Notes under the pieces: model-generated
Databases searched by the model: none
Told to the model about the DNA's origin: nothing
Seen by the model: only the letters and a program-made list of their open reading frames with translations
Translations under genes and position numbers: made by a program
Source of the DNA: Asterias amurensis
Lineage: Eukaryota > Echinodermata > Asteroidea > Forcipulatida > Asteriidae
Reading direction: 5' to 3'
DNA length: 64,000 nucleotides
Assembly (NCBI RefSeq): GCF_032118995.1
Contig: NC_092666.1
Coordinates: 7,576,501 to 7,640,500 of the forward strand
Part shown: in pieces, positions 54,390 through 64,000 of the stretch
Layout of the letters: each line of letters opens with the position of its first letter
Position numbering within the stretch: the stretch's first letter is position 1

Positions 54390-56210
54390 GGAACTAATGA
54401 CTTGATGAACTTTTAAGAATGTTCATGATCAGTCCATGCACCAAACAGTTCATGGCATGTTCATCACAGCAGTTCAAGAACTGTTCATCCATTCCATTAA
54501 TGGACAAGTTTTAAAGTTGTGTGTGTTTTCATAAAAGTCCATCTAAGCTTTCTTTGCAGAATAATGAACTCTAATGAATAATCATAACTCAACTGTGTAT
54601 TAACTTAACTCCCTGTTTTCAAATTGGTATACATTTTTATTCTAATTTTAATTATTTCCAGTATCTGTATGTCATTGCTAGTAATAATCATTAGTATAAT
54701 TACCAAACACTTTACTTTGACGAGTTTTTCTTTTGCCCTCTAGGTGTATGGTAAGTTTAAAAATAATGTTAAATTTATTTGCCAGGTTAACATAACGCAT
54801 TTTACATGTATGGCTTTAGTATGAAATAAAGACATTGATCATGTGAAACAAGAAACAACTGTGTGGTGTAGAATGATCATTGTAAAATAAAAGAAAAACC
54901 CCTGCCCTGTAAAACACTGTGCATTGTTTTGTCAAAGGAAAATGTTCCTGGGTGAATTATGATTTGTCCGGCAAAATTACGAGGTCTTTGGTTTATATCC
55001 CGCTCCGGTCAATTCGTCGTTGTTCAACCAAACAATCATTTACAATTTGCCCAGTCAGTTTCCCTTGATGTGATTTGAAACTTTGCATGGTGGAAGTTTT
55101 ATCAAAGAGATAGTTACACCGTAACAATCCTTTTTGAGTAGTGTTTGTTTTGAAGAACATCGTTGGTTAACGACTCTTATTCCAGAACTTCAAACCTCAC
55201 TTAGTACATAATGTAAGTAGGCCTATACACTAGAATTAATCTGCAAAATTTTCATGTCAAAAGTTGATTGCGTTTTTGAGAAACTGCCAAAACTCCATTG
55301 CAATTTGTGTCAACATAGGAAAAAAATTCCTAAAAGAATACAATCTGGAAAGCGTTACCGCGGTAACGCTTCTTATATTCATTTTGGGGGGAAATAAAAA
55401 GTGATACCATTTTTGTCCATACCCGTACATAATACCAAAGCTTCTGTGTACTTCTTTCCACATCAGTTTTTATTGCCATCGATTTTCAGAGTTGAATATT
55501 ATGTCCCTAAAGGAAAAATAATCTTTATAGGAATACAATTTGAGAAGCATTACCGCGGTAACGCTGGTTATGATCTTTGGGTGCTGGGGGGGGGGGGGGG
55601 GCGGGACACCAAGAAGTGAAATAATTATATCTTATTTGCATTGTAGGACCTACATGTACTATCCAAGAGTTTTATAGCCATTATATTCCAGAGTTAAATA
55701 CGGTCCAAATGGAAAGAATTTGGTCAAAATAGGGAGAATAATCCCTACAGGGATACAATATGAGAAGCGTTACTATACTCTGCGATTCAATTTTCGGGGA
55801 ATAAAAAGTGGTGCCCCGTTTCCATTTAATATACCAGCATGTACTTCTCAAACGAGTGAAATGTACATGTACTATCCAAAGCTGTTGTACTTCTTACCAC
55901 ATAAGTTTTGTTGTCATAAGATTTCAGAGTTTCAAATTCTGTCCACAAAGGAATAATTAAAAAAAGCATTACCGCGGTGACGCTTCTTACATTCATTTTT
56001 TGGGTACATGGGTATAGCCAGTTTCTCATAGGGCGGCTAAGCTATACTTTTCTGTGCTTAGCAAGTTTGTGTGTTTACAGGCATAATGAAACTAGGCCTT
56101 ATACATTCCAGTCTATTTTCTGGCAGGCAATAAATTTCACTGCTCATATGAATTTTTTTGTATAATAACGACCTAGCCTCAGGCTGGATTTCTGAATGTT
56201 TCAAGCAAAT
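54390..56210. repeat. Duplicated block, copy C, with palindrome ladder
   Basis: Diverged relative of blocks A and B (shared GTGTATTAACTTAACTCCCT, ATCATTTACAATTTGCCCAG, TTGTATAATAACGACC). Four ladder rungs near 55331, 55530, 55743 and 55948; the first holds the perfect palindrome AGCGTTACCGCGGTAACGCT at 55351-55370. It lacks the MITE found at 5965/10428. No gene was recognised. 56211-56453 after it is unassigned. Confidence 0.8.
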
Positions 56211-56532
56211 TCAAAAGAGGGCGCTCTTCAAATTTAGGTTCTAAGTCTCAGAACAAGATGGCGCGTCCCATACGTGTAGATTTACGGAAATGAGTTGATC
56301 TGTAAATACAGTTTTGGGGGCTATTTACCTCAGATCAGTGATGGTTATTTGTAAGGTGAGTTTTATAGAGTTGATTTATGTTATATGTAGTTTAATAATA
56401 AGCATGGGTTTCGTGATTGAATGATAACTTCCACCAGGCAAGTTTAGTTTACAGGGTCGCACTAAATCTAATATTAAAAAAAACCGACAACTCACGACCC
56501 CTCACGACAACTCACGACAACTCATGACAACA

Positions 56533-56670
56533 ATTTTTGGATAACTTTCCGTATGGCGCCACCACTTTTTCACTCATTTTTACAAAAAGGGATATATCTA
56601 TCAGGTAAATTAGATACTATATTATTTTATTTCGAATGAAAAAGTGGTGGCGCCATACGGAAACTTTTCC
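56533..56670. mobile_element. Hairpin MITE with GTATGGCGCCACCAC termini, nested
   Basis: GGATAACTTTCCGTATGGCG and its inverse at 56640-56668. Second copy of 11973-12110, in the opposite orientation. Confidence 0.85.
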
Positions 56671-56849
56671 CATTTCCCACTGGGGGACCGAATGCTGCCC
56701 CCCCCCCCCCGCCCCCCCTCCTTTTAATTTTTAAAAGGAAAAGAAAGTCCGAATTCCATTTATTTTATATTCTTGCCGCTATGCAAATGTTCCCAATTCA
56801 AAGCTTATTTTAAAAAGGGAAAGAAAGTCCGGAATGTCCGTCTTTCTAA

Positions 56850-57315
56850 AGACGCACCATGTCTCCCCGGACTCTCCAAAATTATCTTTACCACATGTAG
56901 TGTTATGCCCGTCTTTCTAAAACTGCCCTCTACCGGTCGTTGCCTGACCACGACTCCGCGACTCCACTTCCCCGACTCTCCACAATCTTGACCACTTGTA
57001 GTGGTATGCCCGTCTTTCTGAAAACGCCCTCTATCGGCCATTGCACGCACCACAACTCCGCGCCTCCGCACCTCCACCTTCCCCGACTCTCCAAAATGAT
57101 CTTGACCACATGTACTGGTATGCCGTCTTTCTAAAAACGCCCTCTACCGGCCATTGCCCGCACCACGTCTCCGCGACTCCGCGACTATGCGCCTCCACCT
57201 TCCCCAACTCTCCAAAATCATCTTGACCACATGTAGCGGTACATGCCCGTCTTTCCAAAAACGCCCTCTACTGGTCATTGCCCGCACCACGACTCCACAC
57301 CTCCGCGCCTCCACT
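56850..57315. repeat. About 115-bp minisatellite inside the foldback element
   Basis: Four to five units of GCCCGTCTTTCTAAAAACGC, CCTCTACCGGCCATTGCC, GCACCACGACTCCGCGCCTC, CTCCAAAATCATCTTGACCA and CATGTAGTGGTA. Short ORFs on both strands are its by-products. Confidence 0.88.
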
Positions 57316-58000
57316 TGGAAAAAAAAAAAGGTACTTTCGGGCTGCGGGGTATTCTGCAATTACTCCCAACCATTAATTAAATATATGCACAAGATTCATA
57401 TGCACCCAAATCACTTTCAAATCACTATTGAAAAAATTGTATTTTTAAGTGTACAAAAAGTGTTTTTTACCCCAAATTTAGTAACAAACGGAAATATCCG
57501 CCATGTTGTCTTTCTACGTACTTGGACGATTCCATTTCACCGCAGGGGTGATACAATATGCAAGATGATTATTTACCATTTTATGTGCCTCTCAAAGTCC
57601 CCATAGAGTTTTTAAAAATATGATATTTAAACCTCCACTTTTAATTTCGAATTCAAGAGTGTCGGCTTAGTTAAAAACAGCAGCTAAAACCAAAAAGAAA
57701 AATAAACAACTCAGTCCTCAGAAATTACCCATACCCCCTGCAGTGTAATAGAATCGTCCAAGTACATCGAAAGACAACATGGCGAATATTTCCGTTTGCA
57801 ACTAAATTCGGGGTAAAAAGAACTGTTTTTACAGTTAAAAATATACAACTTTTTCAATAGTTTGAAAGTGATTTAGATGCATATGACTCCTATGCATATT
57901 TAACGATTGACTTGTGTTCAAATGTTTTGTTAAAGTGCATTTAAAAATTGTTGTCGTGAGGGGTCGTGAGTTGTCGGTATTTAGTGCGACCGAGTTTACA

Positions 58001-58365
58001 CACTAGGTGCGATATAGCCCCATAAATCGGTCCAATCCACTCCGTATCCTTGGCCCCAGAACGTCTGCTGATATTAAAATCTTTGGCTTTGTCGAAAAAC
58101 CATCTGCAATGATCTGCATCATGAAACTTAACCGATCTAATGCCATAACGTAACGCTCCTGCCGATGGCGTAGTCGAAGGGTTACGAATCATACGCAATC
58201 TGTGCAGGGCGAAATGTTTAAAAACATACAATTTTGACAGCTAGTCAGTAGATTTGAAAATCATGACACAAATTCTAGGAACACAAACATGATCCTCAAT
58301 GTCTAATGAATCCTTCACTCAAAACACCATCGAGGAAATAGTTTTAAGAAAAATGAAAAGAAACC
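58001..58365. other. Dispersed repeat and unassigned sequence
   Basis: 58230-58345 matches 32405-32530. A minus-strand ORF at 57941-58231 crosses the element boundary and is not supported as a gene. Confidence 0.4.
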
Positions 58366-58369
58366 AGAT

Positions 58370-58824
58370 CCCTGAACGAAAGAGTGAACAAATTTCCCAG
58401 GTTGAAAATTTGAATCTGAGTGGGGCGAAGCTTCGGCTGTGTGTGCACGTCACTGGGGTCACCAGACTCAGCGCTGCGTGTTGCGCGGTCACACATGACC
58501 AACTTAACGTTCCGATCTATGCACGGCAAAAACTGTACACGCGGTGAGATGCAGAAATCAGAGAAACAGCGCGCCCACTAACGTTGGTTCATTACAAGCA
58601 TGTACAGTTTTTGCTGTGCATAGATCAGAACGTTGCAATAATTGTGTGTGACCGCGCAACACCAATGGTCTTGGAACAAAGCCGTAGGCTGCACAGTTAT
58701 CGGGATACACAATGCACCACACGTGCTGAGCCCGTTGACCCCGATGACGTGCACACACAGCTGAAGCGCCCCACTAAGATTAAAATTTTCACCCTGGGAC
58801 ATTTTTTACTCTTTCGCTCATAAT
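58370..58824. mobile_element. Foldback element of about 450 bp
   Basis: Left arm GAACGAAAGAGTGAAC, TTTCCCAGGTTGAAAATTTG, GTGTGTGCACGTCAC, GTTGCGCGGTCACAC and ATCTATGCACGGCAAAAACT all recur inverted in the right arm in mirror order. The mirrored 60-85 codon ORFs on the two strands result from this. No target duplication was identified. Confidence 0.87.
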
Positions 58825-59956
58825 CATAATTAACTGATTTTGTGTTTGTTTTATAAGAATATACAAAGAGGGAATTCCTATGCATTTTCGTTTGTCCAAA
58901 ATCATTAAAATGTGGTTATTCTTAGCTAAAATCATTCTTGCCGTTTGTTGAGAAGGACGCTTGAACGCAATGCAATCTGTGTATTTTTCTGTGACGTAAC
59001 CACTGTAGACATATAACACCTAGTTCTTTGTACTTTGCTTGCCAGGAAATGCTGGTCATTTTGGACTGCGGTACGCACGTGGAACCTTTGAAGGAAGACT
59101 AGTTGTAACTCCTTCTGTTCCTTGCTCTATGGTTAGACCCAGTTGTTACGGATTTATGGTCTTTTGAATATTTAACGAGAAAGAGCTAGCCGTAACAGAA
59201 AAACCGTTTATTAGATGGAGCTAAAATTTGAATTTGAGCTTGTTGAGCCAAGTTTACCCCATTAACAAAATTTTAACAAATTTGATGAGGGTAAGGTTTA
59301 ACCCATTGGCTGATTTGGCATGGAATGACTCGTTGGTACATAATAATTATTTGTGTTTGTCACTCTGTATTACTCCATACATTTATGTCACCCTGGTGGG
59401 AACATGAAGGGAAAACTCCCTTAAACAGTGGGTTTGTACAGAAATCGTTATGATTAGCTTGTCTTCAGCTGGTCACTCTAAAAAATGTTACCCTTGTTGA
59501 AACATGTGGACAATACACGTATTAGCTTTTGGTCAGCAGTTTTGCTACATGTAGCTCAGGTGGGCGAAGTTCAGCAATGAACTTTCCCTATTAGAAACCA
59601 AAGATTTAGTAATTCTATAAAATATATTGAGGGTAAATTCCATTTCCCGACATTATCAAGGAAGAAATTTCATGGAAAGCAAATTTGTGTGCTTAGCAGC
59701 TCTATGAAATTGGGCCCTGGCTGCTGGGGATGAGTGAAGTTAGTTGCTCGCCGGTACCAAGCTCCTGTCAAGTTGGTTAAATTATACCACAAGAGGGCGC
59801 ACTTTTTATGGAGATTAACAACTGAGCATAGTTCACTATCCAATATCGAGCACTTGCGTCTTGGGCCAAGACTAGGTGGAACCTGGCTAACAACTTTTTT
59901 TCATTAAAGTTTTTTTTGTTCCTTTATCCAGAACTGTGCTACTGATAGATATTGAT
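58825..59956. other. 5' flank of the oxidase gene
   Basis: Mostly unassigned. A right-end fragment of the GGGCCCAATTTCATA-family MITE lies at 59650-59717 (CAGCTCTATGAAATTGGGCC). A TTTATCCAG acceptor at 59921-59930 precedes the exon, so a 5'-UTR exon probably lies upstream. Confidence 0.45.
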
Positions 59957-60047
59957 ATGGACACCCAGTGGTTTGAATACATCGTGGTGGGATGTGGAGG
60001 CATTGGAAGTGGAACACTGTTTTGGCTGGCCAAGAAAGTTGGTCCAC
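59957..60047 (+). CDS. Sarcosine-oxidase-like flavoprotein, first coding exon
   Basis: The ATG opens MDTQWFEYIVVGCGGIGSG then TLFWLAKKVGP, the N-terminal dinucleotide-binding fold (beta strand, GxGxxG-like GCGGIGSG, helix) of the DAO/sarcosine oxidase family of FAD-dependent amine oxidases. The third Gly position of the motif is kept. The donor is CCAC/GTAAGT, phase 1. The family normally continues with a strand ending in Glu that binds the FAD ribose and then a GxSHGxxR-type loop; that part is not in this exon. Substrate unknown. Confidence 0.75.
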
Positions 60048-60339
60048 GTAAGTGTCAATTTATATTAGCACTGGAATCTTGAGTATAATTGTTGAGGAAG
60101 TTGTTACTTTTTAAGGTGTACCATGGATGTACCTAAACGAAAATTTGGCGAAAATTTAACTCATGCCTTCCTCTTATTTCCTGTTGAATAACAATTTCTT
60201 AGTCAGACATTCAAATCTTATCAGAGTTCAAACAATTTGGTGTGGAGTGATATGAAAGGACATTAGACTGGAAGATTGAGGTCAAATGTACTTGTTATAC
60301 CTCGCTAACGAATTAGGTTTATTGGACTAGAGCCAATCA

Positions 60340-60738
60340 CGTGATGTGATACAAAGATGCATGTTATACCTCGGGTACAAATCAGGAAGTTTCCTTGGTC
60401 GAGAACCAATCATGTGATGCGATACAAAAACACACACCATGGCTGCACAGCGCGGAGGGTAACATGAGTTTTATTAACTGGTGTAAATTACCTTGATTGT
60501 TCCTACCGTTGGTCGATTTCCAGCGCTTAGTACGAAACAGCCTTGGGTTCGAGGGAACAGTGAAGAATTGTTTCTTATTTGAACAACTGTTTGTCTGCTT
60601 TCTAAAACTGTATGCCAATAATGTTTGAAGATGACAACAGCACATTGGGAAGAGGAATAATAAATTGACCATGGTATAACATTAACAAAACAAAATGTTG
60701 CACGATGTGACAAGGTACATAGGTTTAGCACCCTCGTT
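60340..60738. repeat. TATACCTCGGG repeat, copy 1
   Basis: Shares TTGGTCGATTTCCAGCGCTT, AATAATGTTTGAAGATGACA and TGTTGCACGATGTGAC with 61716-62045 in direct orientation. Confidence 0.75.
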
Positions 60739-60746
60739 GTGACGAG

Positions 60747-61397
60747 TAGTGCTGGGCGAATAGTGAAATTTTGTTATTCGGATACCGCTGGCCAACTATC
60801 CGAAATTAACCGGATATTCGAATAGTTTTTTTCGCCGCTAGAGGGCGCTATAAATTTTTTTTTACAAAAATATTTAAAAAAATATTTTTTTTGTCGCTAG
60901 AGGGCGCTGTTCGTTTGTGAATGAGATCTTCTGGGCGGATTGATATTAGTTTTAGACAGTGTCACTCGGTTCATTCATAAAAATGACCGGATCTAATTTA
61001 AAGATGGCGATTTGCTTTTTCTTTTGATCGTGGATGACTCTACGTGAAGGAAAACTTTTGTAATCTTTGAACAATTTATGTCAGAATTGTCATTGTTTTG
61101 ACTCTTCACGGAGGTGAGCATAGTTAAATACTTAATATATGCTGTTTTATGCTGTCTTAATAGAATGTTTCATTAGGATTCAGACAAAACATTCATGTCA
61201 GTTGTCGCCCGACGTCCGCGGATATTCGGATATTAAAGAATATCCGGTTACTTGGTTGTAATTACAGAACTATCCGGTTTATAAATAGCTATTCGCGCCC
61301 TATGCGGATATCCGGTTAAGAAAAAAAGGCATTCGCGGTACGGATAGGAAAACCTATTCGCCATTAACCGGATATTCGAATAATTCGCCCAGGCCTA
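60747..61397. mobile_element. hAT-like MITE, 651 bp, GTGACGAG TSD
   Basis: Ends TAGTGCTGGGCGAATAGTGA and the inverse of TAGGCCTGGGCGAATTATTC. GTGACGAG flanks it at 60739-60746 and 61398-61405. Many TATTCGGATA / TATCCGGTTA segments lie inside. It is inserted into the 32-bp minisatellite. Another copy begins at 63974. Confidence 0.92.
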
Positions 61398-61621
61398 GTG
61401 ACGAGGTACATAGGTTTAGCACCCTCGTTGTGACGAGGTACATAGGTTTAGCACCCTCGTTGTGACGAGGTACATAGGTTTAGCACCCTCGTTGTGACGA
61501 GGTACATAGGTTTAGCACCCTCGTTGTGACGAGGTACATAGGTTTAGCACCTTCGTTGTGACGAGGTACATAGGTTTAGCACCCTCGTTGTGACGAGGTA
61601 CATAGGTTTAGCACCCTCGTT
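61398..61621. repeat. 32-bp minisatellite, seven units
   Basis: Units of GTGACGAGGTACATAGGTTT plus AGCACCCTCGTT start at 61398, 61430, 61462, 61494, 61526, 61558 and 61590, almost identical. One more unit lies left of the hAT-like element at 60706-60738. Confidence 0.95.
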
Positions 61622-61715
61622 GGCAAATGGCACTCATGGCTTTGCCTCAGGTGCCATTTCCCCCTTCGGGTGTACAAAACATTATGGGTCCCATCACAGC
61701 TTGCAACAATTGTCT

Positions 61716-62045
61716 TTGTTATACCTCGGGGACAAACTGCGAAGTTTGATCGGTCGAGAACCACATGACGTGCAACAAATACACATGTTACATGGCTCAG
61801 GGGTCAGGTAACATCAAAAGTGATGTACACCGGTGTACATCACCTTGATCGTTCCGGCGTTGGTCGATTTCAAGCGCTGTGTACCAAACAACTGTGGGTT
61901 CGTGGGAATTGTTTCTTGTTCGTCCGCTTATTAAACAATGAATAGTCCGTCGTAATAATGTTTGAAGATGACAACAGAACTTCGAGAAGAGGAATAACAA
62001 TTATACAAAGGTATAACAAAACAATTGTTGCACGCTGTGACTGGG
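61716..62045. repeat. TATACCTCGGG repeat, copy 2
   Basis: Direct, diverged copy of 60360-60715. Adjacent GGCAAATGGCACTC and GGGTGTACAAAA parts (61621-61690) recur at 62306-62375. Confidence 0.75.
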
Positions 62046-62473
62046 GTCCATGGGTTTTGTTAATGTAATTTAATATAATTGCTTATAATTTTCTGGTCTT
62101 AAATGTATACAAATGTAGTGAACCTGTTTGCACATTTCTGGCAGGCCATTGCTTTTGTGATTTTTTTATCAAATGTTCACTATGTATTTGTGTTGTAAAG
62201 CTTTTTAATAACTAATATTTGTAGTTATTGTAAATTATGTCGCAATTCAGCGGTATGCTGCGATGGCATTTTTAAATAAATAAACCAATTTATATTATAC
62301 AACCTCGGGGGCAAATGGCACCCTCGGCTTCGCCTCGGGTGCCATATCCCCCCTTGGGTGTACAAAATGGGTGTACAACAATTTTAAAATGATAGTAGGG
62401 GATAGAATGTAGATTTGTAACAAAGGTTACAACACTACCAAAGACCACCTTATCAGGGACTTGTTGATCCTTC

Positions 62474-62753
62474 TGGGCCAAATTTCATAGAGCCGGTTTT
62501 GTGATTCCTGTATGGTTTCCATTTGATAGCGCTGCTTATAGTAGGTGTAAACACACGAACAAAACTCTTATCTTCTGGTGCTTACTGCACGAATATGAAT
62601 TATGTAACCATACACACCAATGGTTAATGCGCCAGATGGCCCCCTAAGTTTATTACTAATCTGTGAAATACACTTACACCTTTTTAAAATTTTTCTGCTA
62701 CAGAAGTGCAAGAATTTGCTTACCGTTATGCAGTGCTATGAAATTTGGCACTG
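62474..62753. mobile_element. GGGCCCAATTTCATA-family MITE, diverged
   Basis: GGGCCAAATTTCATAGAGCC at the left and GTGCTATGAAATTTGGCAC at the right. The interior is unlike other members. Confidence 0.65.
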
Positions 62754-62944
62754 GTGGGTTTAACCAAGTTGACTTTGCCACATATTGTAATATCACAGGA
62801 GCAGACAATATATTTAGTAGTGACCTGATTTGACCTCATTTCTAGTCCAAATCCAAAAATGTTCACAATGATCAATTTCATTTGTTTGTTTGTGCTGTTT
62901 ACAAAAACATGCACACTTCGTGTTTACAACTCTACAGCCCGCTA

Positions 62945-63575
62945 CTTTTATTACTATACTACTATACTACAAAGGCATTTATAAAGCGCTCTTACAAAAA
63001 ATGTATCACAGTGCTTTACACAGAAAGAAAGGAAAACCAAGATAAACATACAACAAAATTAAGAGTCATATAAATAGGTTTTGAGAGCTTTTCTGAAGGC
63101 TGCTAATGAAGATGAATGGCGTATATTGTAGGGTAGTCGGTTCCACAAAGTAGGCCCTGCAGCAGAGAAACCCCGGTCACCAGATGAAGTGCGAGAATGG
63201 GGGATGATCAGAACTCTGTTATCTTTCGCAGTCCTTCTCTAGTTGGAACGTACGGATTAATGAGTTCTTTGAGATATAGCAGAGCATCTGTGTCGGTGAT
63301 ACATTTAAAAACAATTGTGAGAAGTTTGAACTGGATGCGTTTTGAAATACAGAGCCAATGAAGTTCACGGATAAGTGGAGAGACGTGGTCATATTTCTTG
63401 GCCTGGAAAATGAGCTTTGCAGCCCGGTTTTGTAGACGTTGAAGCCGTTTAGTGTCTTTGGTGGAGAGACCCGCAAGCAGAGAGTTGGCGTAGTCGAGCC
63501 TTGATGTGACAATTGCTCTTACTGCGTCCTGGCAGGCAGATTGAGTGAGGAAAGATCTTATGCAAGACAAATTGC
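62945..63575 (-). mobile_element. CR1-like LINE 3' fragment
   Basis: The minus-strand frame reads FLTQSACQDAVRAIVTSRLD then YANSLLAGLS, RLQRLQNRAAKLIF and ELHWLCISKRIQFKLLTIVF, the end of a non-LTR reverse transcriptase. It continues after a frameshift into sequence like HSRTSSGDRGFSAAGP-type tails, and a 3' end with a TAGTA microsatellite. It is 5'-truncated and broken, and lies in the oxidase intron. Confidence 0.88.
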
Positions 63576-63630
63576 GAAGGTTATATCTTTGAATTTGAAA
63601 TGACTTTTTTTGTTTTTGTTCTATACACAG

Positions 63631-63822
63631 GCGCTATAACTACATTGGAAAGGAGTATGTGAGCTTATGTAAGGGAGCTTTTGAATGCTGGGCAGATCTG
63701 GAGAAAGAGTCTGGATTACCTCTAGTATACAAAACTGGAGACGTTTCATTTGCTGAAAAGAACACTGAACAGGAGAGGTACTTGGCCAGGATGAAGGAGA
63801 CAATGGATTCATATGGAATCAG
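63631..63822 (+). CDS. Sarcosine-oxidase-like flavoprotein, downstream exon
   Basis: Acceptor TTTGTTCTATACACAG, donor CAG/GTAGGC at 63823. It reads RYNYIGKEYVSLCKGAFECW, then ADLEKESGLPLVYKTGDVSF and RYLARMKETMDSYGI, matching the family segment Y-x-x-L-x-x-x-A-x-x-x-W-x-x-L-E-x-E-[ST]-G-x-x-L-x-x-x-T-G-x-[LV]. The exon needs incoming phase 2 while the first exon leaves phase 1, so an exon of length 1 mod 3 is missing between them. It leaves phase 2; the rest of the gene lies beyond the window. Confidence 0.82.
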
Positions 63823-63973
63823 GTAGGCCTTTAGGTCATGTTCCTTTTATCGAATAACAATAATAAATGCCAATAATAATTTTGCAAACAGGCACCAGAC
63901 TATTTTTTCTTCCAGCCTCAGTTTGGTTTCATTGATATCAATGGGAAAAGTTCAAGTTCCTGAAGTTCTATAG

Positions 63974-64000
63974 TAGTGCTGGGCGAATAGTGAAATTTTG
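63974..64000. mobile_element. Left tip of a second hAT-like MITE
   Basis: TAGTGCTGGGCGAATAGTGA is identical to the start of 60747-61397; the element runs off the window. Confidence 0.85.

Larger units (their letters stand above)
56454..57992. mobile_element. hAT-like foldback element with nested insertions, AGTTTACA TSD
   Basis: Ends GGGTCGCACTAAAT and, inverted, CGGTCGCACTAAAT, then CCGACAACTCACGACCCCTC on both arms. AGTTTACA flanks both sides (56446-56453 and 57993-58000). A second pair of arms (57377-57558 and 57722-57905) carries GCCATGTTGTCTTTC. The left arm is split by a hairpin MITE and a tandem array. Confidence 0.85.
60048..63630. other. 3.6-kb oxidase intron(s), transposon-rich, middle exon not found
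   Basis: The flanking exons are out of phase with each other, so at least one further exon is expected here. Searching by eye for the acidic FAD-binding segment and an S-x-x-x-S-R-like loop found nothing. Unassigned parts: 62050-62290 and 62760-62940. Confidence 0.5.

Noticed and set aside
57941-58231. 96-codon minus-strand ORF
   Set aside because: It crosses the end of the hAT-like foldback into unrelated sequence and resembles nothing known.
61398-61621. Evenly spaced identical repeats that could suggest a CRISPR array
   Set aside because: The units are head-to-tail with no spacers, in a eukaryotic intron; it is a minisatellite.

Overview
The window is animal nuclear DNA: AT-rich, split into short exons with GT..AG introns, and crowded with palindromic DNA transposons (MITEs), tRNA-derived SINEs, LINE fragments and satellite or minisatellite arrays. 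The gene content (a SAXO-type axonemal microtubule protein, an ERCC6L2-type SNF2 helicase exon, a sarcosine-oxidase-like flavoprotein) and the repeat families suggest a marine invertebrate deuterostome. A sea star or other echinoderm is my best guess; this is inference from memory, not a search result.

Layout. 1-1850: palindrome-rich DNA and a 51-bp minisatellite. 2480-3840 and 7330-9240: two arrays of a 187/194-bp satellite that looks amplified from a palindromic MITE. 3841-7335 and 9241-12440 are diverged copies of one block, related in part to a third at 54390-56210. The first two end in the first exon of a spliced coiled-coil gene, broken in the first copy and intact in the second (ATG at 12264). 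14161-30506: an almost perfect 8.18-kb tandem duplication carrying three internal exons of that gene, a candidate terminal exon, a LINE fragment and many MITEs. 31480-32110: palindromic tandem array. 33807-34077: an exon with more than one open frame. 34120-39010: poly-G minisatellite interrupted by a 5'-truncated LINE with an open 540-codon reverse transcriptase frame. 40232-40360: the ERCC6L2 motif I exon.

46028-52528 (minus strand) holds the best gene: a seven-exon SAXO-like gene whose splice phases all agree and give 517 residues. 52905-62760 is a transposon graveyard with several foldback elements, two of them with 8-bp target duplications. 59957-63822 (plus strand) carries two exons of a sarcosine-oxidase-like gene that continues past the window; the exon between them was not found.

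The genes do not form a pathway. The main biological signals are the microtubule gene, repeated duplication of one gene's 5' part and of its internal exons, and a layered record of nested palindromic transposons, several of which can be ordered in time because an empty paralogous site is present in the same window. I did not find a clearly new biochemical system. The most unusual objects are the MITE-derived satellite, the foldback elements, and a TTAA-flanked palindrome whose loop encodes a THAP-like Met-Pro-Cys-Cys start.
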